DNA of 64,000 nt from Phytophthora hibernalis (taxonomy: Eukaryota > Oomycota > Peronosporomycetes > Peronosporales > Peronosporaceae). Location: positions 372,001 to 436,000 of the forward strand of contig JAAKBF010000087.1 in the NCBI GenBank assembly GCA_012656075.1, read 5' to 3'. Position 1 is the stretch's first letter; every line of letters begins with the position of its first letter. Below are positions 43,424-54,346 of this stretch, one piece after another. The notes under the pieces are model-generated. The model did no database searches and had not been told where the DNA came from. It saw nothing but the letters and a program-made list of their open reading frames with translations. The translations under genes and the position numbers were made by a program.

Positions 43424-44770
43424 ACTTAGTCCTGAAACTTAAGTCTCGGGGTTTAAACCCTGAACGCAGTTCCTTGAAACCGCAATACAAGGTGGCATGG
43501 CACCTTGTGTAATCCCTATCGGCGTCGGTTAATTCGGGGAGCCTGGATTTGCCACCAAATGAGTTGTCCAATACAAATAGGCCTTGAAAAAGTCGAGCGT
43601 AACGTTCACTTGCTGAACGCACTTCTCCAATGTCTGAATCCGGATCCGAGAACCCAGAAGAAACACCACTTTCAGATAACAAATACAAATACAGAGTTAT
43701 ATACAACAAACAGCCGCTATTTATTCTTATAGACCCTTGAGCGGTGGGTCTGAACGCCAGTCAACTAGGGCTGCGTTCAGGGTACTGGTCAACCCTGAAG
43801 CCATTTCACACGCGCACCACTCTCAGATGAGGGAAATAATACACACAAATACAATCCAACCTTGAACGCGGTATATCAAGTATTTCTGGGGATGACTGCT
43901 ACTAATCACCCAAGAAGGTCTTGTCATTATGAAATGAAACACCGCCCTTACCGTACACGCAGCGGGATCAACTAGAAAATGGAACCCCTTACAACTCGAC
44001 TTGAATCTTTTAGGAGCCCCGCACCGAACCGTCCTTAATTGATCGGCGGACCCGTTTCCTGCTTGTCGGAAGCCCTTCTTTGAGCGACTTGTGTAGTAGG
44101 GGGTAAACGAACTCTGATTGTTATCTTTGCTAGCCTATCGCTAGATATTCGTAAATGGTATCTAGTTGTCTTCGTTCTGCTGTGTTCTTCTGTGTTCCTC
44201 TGCTTTGACTTGATTTGATTATACTGGATGTTGACGTTGACACTTTGTGGGTTGGTCTTCCCATCTTCAAGGGGCCATGTCTTTGTGTTTGTTGGATTAT
44301 TGATATCCTGAACGCAGGTGCTGTCCACCTACGCTCAGGGTTCTTGAACCTGGGTATAACTTGAAACCGATGTGTACGGCGTCACAGAGCAGGATGACCT
44401 TTGGCGCACATAATAATTTGCACGCTCAGGTATCTGCGTTCAGGGACGATCTGCGTCCAGGAACTAAAGTGCGTCCAACGTCTTGCGACCAAAGGTGCAG
44501 GGTTAACACGTATTTTTCTTGGTTTTCTGCTTTAATCGGTATTTGTAGGCACGGCGAGTTCCGGGTACACGGGTATGTGTGCATTCAGACTTTAGGCGAA
44601 GCGGGACACCACATACAATACGTTTGCATGGGAGTTTTCAACTCCAACTTGGATTTACCCGCTTAAGGACGGGGGCGATCTGGACATAGATCTGTGTTCA
44701 GGGTTTCAGACCCTGACCGCAGTCTTCCAAATCTAAAGGGCCCATCTGAAAGCCTGACCGCATTCGCTCC
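43424..44770. repeat. Cluster of related stem-loops built on CCCTGAACGCAG
   Basis: At least nine copies of CTGCGTTCAGGG or its inverse (allowing one or two changes) occur within 1.35 kb. Several are paired into hairpins: 43448-43469, 43775-43799 (TTCAGGGT with ACCCTGAA), 44307-44339 (CCTGAACGCAGGTG with CACCTACGCTCAGG) and 44692-44722 (CTGTGTTCAGGGT with ACCCTGACCGCAG). Single copies lie near 43610, 43750, 44434 and 44750. No coding frame explains them. The motif is not obvious elsewhere in the window, apart from short chance matches. Confidence 0.55.
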
Positions 44771-45299
44771 GCGGAACACAGCCGAATTACATGTCGTACT
44801 TGCGCAAGGCGCATAGCGAGTACCGATAAATTTTCAATAGCCAATCAAATATTAGGATAATTCAAGGTCAGCATTCACTGGGTGGCCCCAGGAGAAAATC
44901 GCACTCAATCTCGTGTCATATTTCTGCCTGGGCTAGGGACGGCTATGTTGCAACTACCACGGCTGCGTCAACACAGTACCGGTAGACTCAACGAAGAATA
45001 TCGACTTTCGAGCGGATTCAGTGGGGCTGTAAACCGTACGGAGTCAGTAGGCAGTGATCAAGCTGGAGGTGGTCGATGCTTCTGGCAACGTGTAAAACCA
45101 TTACGAGTCGATCCTTCAAATCGAAGAACACAGCTTTAACTAATGCACAACGTTATATTCACGCATCAATGGAGTCGGTGTGGTTTGTGTGCTGAAAGCT
45201 TCTTTTAGTGGTTTAGAACAATACTAGGGGCTTATGTATCACCTCGAGCGGGACGATTGTTTGAGTGTCGAAGACCATTTTAAAGTGTTTTATAGACTG
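44771..45299. other. Unassigned DNA
   Basis: A short plus-strand frame (44882-45139) shows no domain. Confidence 0.3.
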
Positions 45300-47250
45300 A
45301 CCCTCCTGATACCCTTTCACTTCCCGTATGAAATAAAACATCACCGACAATGTGCATATGTCGCGTTCCCGACTCAGTCCATTGACTCACTGTGATAACA
45401 GCCAACGCGTACAGCTCCTTACGTAAATCCAGAATCGCCAGGCCTCCAGCCGTATGTGGAAGTCTGCGTCGAGCCAGGCTCCCACACCCTGTATTTCTTT
45501 AGTGAAGTGGCCGTGACACACGAAGTTCCGCCCAAGTCATTTACGACTTCCGAGTTCGGACACGCATGGGGCTATGTACAGTAAGTTGGGTTTGATAATT
45601 GCCGCTGCGATCAAACTGCTGTCATCAACCGTCATAATTTTTGGCATGCCAACCTGAGTCTTACTTCCAATTTCGCCGTAGAAACTCGCCACGAGTGTGA
45701 CGCTTTGCTACCACTACCCACCTGTAGGCCAAGGTATACGCATGCATGCAGTCAGACTATCTTAATACCGTAGCGATGGTGGTAATGTCATATGTGGCTA
45801 CGTCCGCTCGGATGAAGAGCAATTACCACTTTCTTGGAGGCGTTAACAATTAATTGGGAGCCCTGAAGTTTGTTCGAAGATGTTTAAATCACGAAGCACC
45901 GCAAGCTGTCCGCGGGGTGGTGCACTAATGTGGCGGCGTCATCTGTATATCCGGCGACACGTAGCTCAAACGACATGCAACCGACTGCATTACTACCCTT
46001 TTATTCCATAAATTCGTCTAATCGCTGATACACAACTGGTCCAGTGCTATGATGAGCAACAACGATGCCAATGGGAAACCCTGGTGAATACTGCTGGTGA
46101 CTTTGTAAGGGTATGGATCTGATCCCGCCACAAAACACACGTGCGTGTCGTCGTGTATCGCCGCAACCGCCTCGATAAACTTCTCCGGGTATCCTTTCGT
46201 CCGTAGTACAGCCTACATAGAATAACGATCCAGATAATCGTAAGCTTTCTTAAAATCCAACAGCAGAGCCGTAGTATCCTTCTGATCGGGATCCGTGAAT
46301 ATCATCATTTGTGCTGCGTCGTACAGGTCGATCGTTTCGTGAATCGTGCGTAACTATTCTGGTTGGGATAAATTATGTCCGGGTGTGTGATTCCAACTGT
46401 ACAGGCGAGTACCCTGATGCATATCGTGTGATCAGTTTTGAGCAGGGCCAAGGGTCTGAAGTTCATCGCGTCTCGCGAAGTCCCTATTTTTAGGCAAAAT
46501 AAGTCGGCGTCAAGGTAGGAGCTTGAGCAAATTCCTTCATCATACCAAATATTGAACAGGAAGATCGGTATGGGTACCAGTTATTCTTCGACGTCTCGAT
46601 ACTACCCATTTCTAAGAGTGTCCGGCCCTGCGGTTTTGCCGATCTTGCAAGCCCATATGGCTACCAGTACCTTCTCCTCAGTGATAGGATCGTTGGTGGC
46701 TTGTTTGTCCACACTCGCGCAAGCTTCCGAGTCATTCAACTACTGTACCGATTCAGTGAGTATTTTCTCGAAACGTTTTCGTCCGCGGGGCGCCTGCCCT
46801 GCTTTGTTTAACCACCGCAATGGCTCGTTTCAGTTGATCCGCCCTTGTTGGTCATGAGAGCACATACAACTATAGACATTCCATCTCATTAGTGATGCCC
46901 TCAAAATTGGTCGCTTCCCTCTTTCGTTGCCGAATGAGTCTGGTGATGTTTTGCTTGAGTATGTTGCGCGTGCTCCTCCTCCGCTCTCGAGTACCAATTT
47001 GTGTCTCTTTGACAGCCTCAGCTTTAAGAGGGTGGCCGCGTCCGCTGCCGGCGGTAGAGACACTCCCACAACTCCCACATTTTGATAGTACTCGTCCGAT
47101 GACGGGTCGTCACACGCACCTTACCTTTAGAGGAAGCGTTATTGTGAGTTTTACTCGAAACTGGATTGTCCGATTCGTCAATCGACCCGCGGCAAACCGG
47201 CGGCGAATCGTTCACTTGGTTTTACTATCGGTTCCAATAGAGAGGTCGTA
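45300..47250 (-). pseudogene. L1-like LINE fragment: reverse transcriptase region
   Basis: The minus strand reads a non-LTR reverse transcriptase in several frames. Upstream (about 47100-46880) is KMWELWECLYRRQRTRP and a basic region. The palm follows: TTALLLDFKKAYDYLDR near 46270 (first catalytic D), GYPEKFIEAVAAIHDDTHV, VTSSIHQGFPIGIVV and ELRVAGYTDDAATLV near 45955 (the YxDD box). It copies element RNA at a nicked target. Many stops and frame changes are present. The endonuclease part and the C-terminus are missing. Sequence near 45340-45480 is homologous to 51620-51740, so the fragment at 49690-51800 belongs to the same family. Confidence 0.7.
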
Positions 47251-48317
47251 GTCACACTCGCACTTAACCGGAAAACCAAAACAAGTGAAATGGCTTGGAT
47301 TTTGTATTTGTCTTTGTTGACCCTACGCAATACACCCTATTCGGCAAATTTAACGGGAATTCACAATAACACGATAACCACAACCGACGCCTGGTGTTCC
47401 TGCTGTAAGCTTGTAATGGCCTGGCCTACCTGTCCAATATGGTACTTAGTACCAATTGACTTGCGAACTTCCGGATTAGAGTTGAACTGAATTAACCCTT
47501 GAACACTGTTGTGGTTTCTAACTACTACTAACTATCGGCATACTGAATCCCTGTCGAATCTGTCTGTCCAAATGGGGGCCACCCATTTGATGTACTGCTT
47601 TACTACAACAGAAGTACTGCTTAAGTACAACTGAAGTACTGCTTACGTCCTTGACGATCCACACCAAGCATGTGGCAGAAACCAATGGTGTGGCCCACAG
47701 CACAGAGAAAATTGTCGCCCCTGTCAGGTGGCCCCATTAAACGTCCTGAAACTGCGTTGTAACTGAGTTCACGGCGTAAACCGGTACTGGGTAGAGGCGG
47801 GGAGGTTTCGTCACTCGAATATGGTCTTCTGGAACACAACGATGAATGTAGCTAAGACGGTGATAACAGACCAAGGATGACAACAGGCCCAGAGCGTCAC
47901 AAGAGACAGTACCGCCACATAACTCGTGTCACTTGTCTTGTCGATATGGTGGATGGACGGGATCGGACTCCAGTAGATGGACTTGGCCGCGATGAACATG
48001 GCCCCTATAGCACCATCATCCGCACTCCCATGGTTGGCAAGTAGCAAGTATGTCAAAGGTGGAGATCACGTCACGTCGCTCAAAATATGTACTGTAGACC
48101 GACTGGCTAAGTTTTGGTAAGTGCTCGTAAGCCGCTTATCACGTCTTGTGCTGGTCCTTCAAATGACTGACAGTTACCCCTTCTTTAAACTAGGCACTTT
48201 CCAAATCACCAATTCTCTGACATTTAATTTCAGGGCTAAGAATGGATGTTGATAATTTATGGGGAATCAAACATATCAATTTATAGAGACTCAATCGAAA
48301 ATCGGCCAAACATTGTA
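47251..48317. other. Unassigned DNA
   Basis: A minus-strand frame at 48056-47811 has a hydrophobic run (SYVAVLSLVTLWACC, then SVITVLATFIVVF), but no family or start is recognisable. A 12-bp motif with AGTACTGCTTA is repeated at 47585-47645 (three near copies). Confidence 0.3.
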
Positions 48318-48670
48318 CAGTTCTCTGGATTTTATATCCAGAGTTTACCATGGATTGCAACAAGGTCTGAATCCTTGCATTTCTGATATCTTTCGCAATT
48401 CGATTTGGATATTTCAACGAATAAGCTTTAAAACCCTGCTATATTCAATAACCAGATCGAGTATTATTTTATTTTTGGAGGTTGACCCATCCGCAGAAGA
48501 TTAGGACAACACACGTCTATGATATAATATCACTTATAATCCTATTTTACCGCCCAGCAGATGATTTATCCAAACCGTTCGAGCAACATTTTGGTTGATT
48601 TGTTTTGAGCAACACAAACCCGCGAGTTTTGCACGGAACAACTCTGGATTTTTCTTTGAGCTTACACAGC
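48318..48670 (+). repeat. Dispersed repeat R1, copy 3, with shortened tail
   Basis: Matches 30475-30760 and 36672-36960 from TTCTCTGGATTTTATATCC to GAGCAACAC. It passes directly into the R1 tail motif (CACGGAACAACTCTGGATTT), which in copy 1 lies about 170 bp further on. Confidence 0.75.
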
Positions 48671-49689
48671 AGACGCTACTAGGAGACAAGCCTAGAGCCA
48701 CGAAATGGGAACAAGTTACCAAGAACATAGGGACAGACATGTTAACGTGGTTTGGAAAATGGAAGACGCGGCGCAAGGGAACGCCGCGACTGACTGCCAA
48801 ACCGGAGGCCGGCACGATACGGGGAGGCGTAAACCTGGACCGGGGATAGCTAGCAATTAACAAAGGGACAATAGCAAAATTGGACATCGGGCGTCGCTAG
48901 ATTACTAAGTGACATCAATGTACCTCACTGAAAAATGAAAACGTAGATGTCGGCTCTCGCCGGAGTAGATACCCGTGCTCACGGCAGCGCTTCGTGCCGA
49001 GGATACCCTTCCAGTTTGCGAGACCTGAGTGGTCATGGCCAGTGGAACGTAGAAAAAGTCAGACAAAAATTCCTAAATGTTCTAAACGCTTTTTTTCTCG
49101 CAAACTCGTTTAAGTTCGAAGGGACGCCGCGTCCCATGCAAACGGCCATACCTCCACTGTAATAATATTGGATATTACGATTTAGTTTACATTGTAATAG
49201 ATTACATACTTTGCACTCGACCTATATAACTGCGTCACAGCCGCAGGATCTGCTAGCGCCACAAAACGCGTAGATGACAATCTTAGTTGTAGCTGACGGC
49301 TAGCTCTGAGCCCGAAACTACTGCCAGCGCGTTCGTGTAATACCGGCAGCACTTTCATGCGATCCATTCGCGCAACATCTAATGCCGCATTCGTTACGTA
49401 CCTAAGTTGAGGTGGACGTTACATGCAACATCCTAGTAATTGATGATGTTCAACGGGTTTTATTTTTATAATATTAACAAAGCCGCGACTTCGCACGGAA
49501 CAGCTCTGGATTTTTCTTTTGAGCTTAGCAAACTAATTTGCAAAGTGCGAACACGCTGCTGTTACTGTAAATACACCGATAATTTGCCTCATTTTCGGTG
49601 TAATAACCAGGTTTGGTGTAGAGTGAGCAAAGCTACGTTTGATGGGTTAGGCTTAGACGGAGGGGTGATTCCAGATCCGCCAAACCCGT
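48671..49689. other. Unassigned DNA with an R1-tail fragment
   Basis: 49478-49560 carries the R1 tail (GCGACTTCGCACGGAACAGC). A short frame at 48671-48849 (KPRATKWEQVTKNIGTDML) looks coding-like but is unnamed. Confidence 0.35.
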
Positions 49690-51800
49690 TCAATCGACCG
49701 TTCGAATTCGCAAGACATCGCCCAAGGCGCGTTCTTGGAATTGCACCGGTAGCTTAGCGCATTCTACCCAGTCCGCACATGCGATGCTGCCCGATGATGG
49801 GCTCGTTATCGTCAAGCACATGTAGCGGTGAGTACCTCTTGCGTGCACATTCCGCCAGCCCTGCGAGCAGTCCGAGGACCGCTGCATTCTGCGCAGTGAC
49901 ACATCTAGCCGTATACGACATCGAGCCCAGCCAGCAGGGTTCTGGGTCTGCATTGTGTCCGCTCAGGCCAAGGATTATCACTCCACTAGCCGATCTCTTT
50001 GTCCATCCGCTCGATCTGCCTCCGAAAAACAGTAGGTACTGTCTGTCCATAAAAATCGGTAGCTGTTTCAGCGGCACCATTCCTGTCCTCCCACAGACTC
50101 TCTGAATGGTGGAGGCCGCCGCGTCACCAACTGCGGTTGTGTACGGCGCACGTATATATATGTGGACAGTGTTATATCCACGATGCAACTTATGCGTCAG
50201 CGCCGCCGCGTGGTGTCCCGCCGTGAGGTTGTTTAGTGGGTCAAAGTGGTTGACCCCCAACGCCATACAGCGTTGAGATAAATAGCAGCCTCCAATCGCC
50301 AGCAGCTTTCCGGCATGGCCGTGACAGCCTCCGTTAAATGTAGTCGCGGGTCTGTTGTGATGGTTCTCACCACGTCCATAATTTCCCACATGCCTGACGG
50401 AACCTCATTTAGGCGCAGTCCAAAACTCGCAGTCTCCCGTCCACCCCATTGCAGGTCAATCCGTCTCTATGGTTGCAGAAAGTGGCGTCGGAGAAGCACC
50501 GCTGCGTCGCACTCCCAAACAATGTGGTACAAGGACACCTCATGTAGATACACGCATGCATTATGCGGGCAGCCCATTTTGTTATTAGTGGGGTCGTACG
50601 TAGAAAACGCGTGGTGTTTGAGATGCAACAGCAGTTGCTCGTCCCAAGGCCCCTTTCGAACAATGCGTCGTATCCGACGCCATTCGAGCTTGACTAGACC
50701 CTCCGCAGCCAATTTTCTGTGGTCTTACCATTTTCCGGCCCGCGTTGTTAGACTTGGTTGCCCTTTGTTGATCGACGTCGCCAAGACCCGTTCCTTGAAC
50801 TCACATCACTTCCGAGTCCAACGCTGACGCCCAGCCCATATGCACACCGTCCGTACGAGCAAAAGATGCGGATGGACAGAGGGTACCTCCCCGTCCGGTG
50901 CCATGAACCGTCTAATCTTGCGCTCCAGCATCCCATTTGAGTCGATTGTCACGGCCATGTGACCGTCGAACTAATGATCGCCTCAGTGTGAGTGTTCGTT
51001 CGTACTCTCACTACCACAAGATGGTCGTCAGGCGTAGCCTGTAGCCGTAGTTCCTCCTCGTGAGCGGTCCCCCGCACAATGTCCGGATAATTCACAATTA
51101 GTATCTCAGCTAAAACTGCAGTTTCAGGACGACGCAGCTTCGCGGACATCCCATCCGCAAACCTGGACTCAATCAAATATTTGTCATGCCGGTGCCACGT
51201 GAGTATCTCTTTCAGTGGCCTGGGTTGGGTATCCGCAGTGTCGCTGGCCTTGGCCAGTCGCTACCTCTGAAGTCAACCACCTGAATCACCGCGATATCCA
51301 TGTGAGGCAGCCATTCCAGGTGCACGGGGCCCGTGGTCATGTACTAGTGTGTCGCCTTCGAGGCCTCTGCCCGTCGTAACCAAAGGCTGCAGTCAAGCAG
51401 TAACTGGAATCCACTCCAGCTAAGCGTCATCCTCTCGATTCAAAAGCCGCAGTGGCATATGCCGAGCGTCTACAGAGCTCTTCCGTCGTTGCTGCCAAGT
51501 CCTCCGGTACGTGCCAGCAGAGCCCTCCGCATTGTCCAGAGAGTGTCGCGACGCTGCACTCCAGTGGCAGTCACCGGTGTGAACTCCGGCGTTATGTATA
51601 CAGCTGGGGCACTTCCTGTTCCCCCGCGTGAAACAAGATGTCACCCACGATGTGTGCTATTTGGGTGCCCAATTTGGCCCAACCAGTCACCGCCATGGCT
51701 GCTGTGGCGTATAGCTCCGCTCATAAATCAGGAGAGCCGACACCTAGCGCGGATGGTCTCAAGTATGTACCCCTAGACTAGTACTACATGGTTGCAGCCA
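49690..51800 (-). pseudogene. L1-like LINE fragment: C-terminal half with zinc-binding region and RNase H
   Basis: The minus strand holds the end of a LINE polyprotein. Near 50570 is a zinc-binding region typical after the reverse transcriptase (GCPHNACVYLHEVSLYHIVW, with C-x-x-x-x-C and H-x-x-x-H). Near 50050-49790 is an RNase H domain: QYLLFFGGRSSGWTKRSASG, where a catalytic D is usual at the second G, then NAAVLGLLAGLAECA and SPLHVLDDNEPIIGQ. Upstream to about 51800 is a decayed linker. RNase H at the C-terminus is typical of plant and oomycete L1-like elements. Several frame changes; not functional. Confidence 0.65.
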
Positions 51801-54024
51801 GCCAAACGTTTGGTCTCCCAGGATGATGCTGGAGCACACAGGGAGCTCCGATAAAGTAAGGTGCTGACCATAAAATTGTGTAACCCACACAAATAATTTT
51901 CAACAGTTTTACTGATCAACTGTAAAAATTCAATTTTTGGCGTGGTTCTAATTCCATATGGACAGCAGAAATGGATTCTACGCGTTCAAGCACACCTTTT
52001 CACTACAAAGGCCAAAAACAGTTTTTACATTTGAACTCGGTCGCCCGACGTCGTCCTGTTCGACATGCTTGTCATCTGAGGTTATGCGATATATCAGACG
52101 AAAGCTAAGATAAAGGGCTAGAACGCACGCTAATAAACAGGAATCAGCACTTAGGCGCTAAGATCGGAAGTGTTTTGCACAGTCTGTCATGGACAAACGC
52201 ACTGTAAGCGATCTTGTTACGCTGTAACTGTAAACAAGCACTGGCAAATTCCCAGTGGCAAGCGCTCGACACATAGTTACGATTCAATACTTTCAACCCA
52301 GAAATGCATAAATTTCAGAGTTTCGTGCGCAGCGCGACTTTGATAGCATGTTGGTACTTTCTCGTAGCACAAACCTAATTTAGGAGGCCTGCTGATGATT
52401 GATTATTCGAGTAGCTGCTGTCACTGTCACGTACGCGCGCATGAAAAAGTACGAGTCCGGGATAATAATAGTGTGTGGCTCAAAATATTAAGCGGTTAGG
52501 GCGAAAATAAAAAATTATGGGGCTGATCTCCTCCACTCACTATCATTTTACAAAAAGCAAGCTTCCAGTCAGGTTGATTTGATGGGGACGCATGGACAAG
52601 TCGTGCGGGAGCTGCTGCCCCCCACGAGGACGCGTGGTAAGATCGTCGTGCTGCTTGAGTCCTCTGGGCCATCAGCTGCACCCCCGCCGTCCTCGGAGGC
52701 TTTGCTCTTTAAATTGTATCTTTGCATACATTTTCCCGCACTAATAGCGTGACGATAGCCATGCTTACCTACGTGCGTAGATTACTGTAGAAATGCCGTC
52801 TTGATCTTCGCTGAATTAGCAGCTATTTCACGTTACCGGTACGGAAGACCTTGCCAATCTTCACACGTAATCTCCTCTTACGTACTAAATTGGTATGTAC
52901 CGGTACTTGAACAGACGCCCTGAGAGGCACATGATGTCTGTCTTGGTCCGACTGACTAGGCACATCCATCATTAACGCGACCTTGACCTGCACATCCTGC
53001 CGTGAGCTTCGCCCGACTGACTTCAGCATTGACAGCCAACATAAAATATGTGTCGTACACCAAGTCTGTAAAGTACGGTAAAATGACCGATTGGCATTAA
53101 ATGAATGACTGTGTACTGTCAACCCTGTCCTAATTAATAACTGTGTATACTAATTTCAATACCACAGCAGTCGTACACGACACAATTGACTTGGCTTTTA
53201 CCAAAAGGTGCTCGTTACGTATACCTACTATATGGACATAAAACCAACTATCCTGCAACTTAAGCACCTCTTACAGCAACTGTATACTGACCCCTAAACC
53301 TCTCCGGAGGAGTGGTGTGGAAAATGTCGAAGTTTAGCACACACCGTGAAGACTTCGCTTCGCACGTCGATGCTAAACTCTCTGACCAAGCCCGTTCGTT
53401 TGATACTAGTCTTGCAGCGCTGCGCGCTGGGCTTGAGCTCGACGTCCGAAGCCGGTGACTTTGGTTGCTTTTCAGTTAATAAAGTTATTCGCCTGGCTTT
53501 AACGATATAGTTGGTCTACGTAAGCACTTTCTATAAAAATCCCTGTTAAATGATCCACGGGAATTACTACAGTAATTGGCAGATTCCGGACCGGAATCCG
53601 GAACCTGCAATAGGACCACACTTGTGATACACAAAAAAATTCTTCAATCAACCACAACTTATTCATTCCGGACGGGAGTCAAATCGTACTTTAAACAAAC
53701 AAAGTGTACTTTATCGAATTCAAATCGACTCCCGACCATTCAGGTTTCTTCAGCGCAGAGTGGAAGGCGAAGACGGACGCCGACGGCACGGCGGACGGCA
53801 AGATGGGCGCGAGGCTGAACAATGGCAGGCAGGATCAGCAGAGGGAACGGAGCGGCGAGTGAAGAGAACAGGCTGGTAAAGGGGGAGAGGTGGAAGGCGA
53901 CAGATGGACCACGCCAGTACGGGTGTTAGAGCGCCCGGCAGCGGCGCATTGGACGGCCCCACCGCGAGAAGAAGGCAGCAGATCTCATGGAGATACGATG
54001 GGTGTTGTCTTCCTCTATGTACAC
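51801..54024. other. Unassigned DNA, AT-rich then GC-rich
   Basis: No gene recognised. Inverted motifs lie at 53597-53725 (CGGGAGTC with GACTCCCG). 53750-53920 is a GC-rich stretch of short purine-rich repeats. A weak match to the R1-tail pattern occurs near 52310 (TTTCGTGCGCAGCGCGACTT). Confidence 0.3.
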
Positions 54025-54093
54025 GCTGGTGTAGCTCGGTGGTAGAGCGGAAGCTTCGCTTCCAGACCGTCGGTTCGAATCCGGCTACCAGCA
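54025..54093 (+). tRNA. tRNA-like sequence with shortened anticodon arm (pseudogene or SINE head)
   Basis: 69 nt starting GCTGGTG and ending CTACCAGCA, whose ends pair over seven positions. The D-arm is GCTC-GGTGGTA-GAGC, with an A-box TAGCTCGGTGG. The T-arm is GTCGG-TTCGAAT-CCGGC, with a perfect B-box GGTTCGAATCC. The anticodon arm is abnormal: GGAAGC and GCTTCC pair around only TTC, so the normal seven-base loop is missing about four bases and no anticodon can be assigned. It is therefore a damaged tRNA gene or the RNA polymerase III promoter of a SINE. GT-rich tandem segments (GTTGCTGTAA..GTGTGTGG, twice) follow directly downstream. Confidence 0.55.
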
Positions 54094-54346
54094 TCGTGTT
54101 GCTGTAACCTGTGTGTGGTTGTGTTGTTTTAATATGTGTACATTTATGTTGCTGTAATCGGTGTGTGGTGCTGTTGGTGTTTGTGCTTCTTCTGTGTGAT
54201 GTGGTGCTTTGTTGAACCAGATATGACTGCTACATCTCCTCCTGTAAGTGCTGCTTTACGAGCTGCGCTATTGACTATGTGTTTGCATGTATTGATGTAT
54301 GTAGTGGTGGTTATGCAGAGGAGAGGGTTTAGATAGCAAGGCTAGC

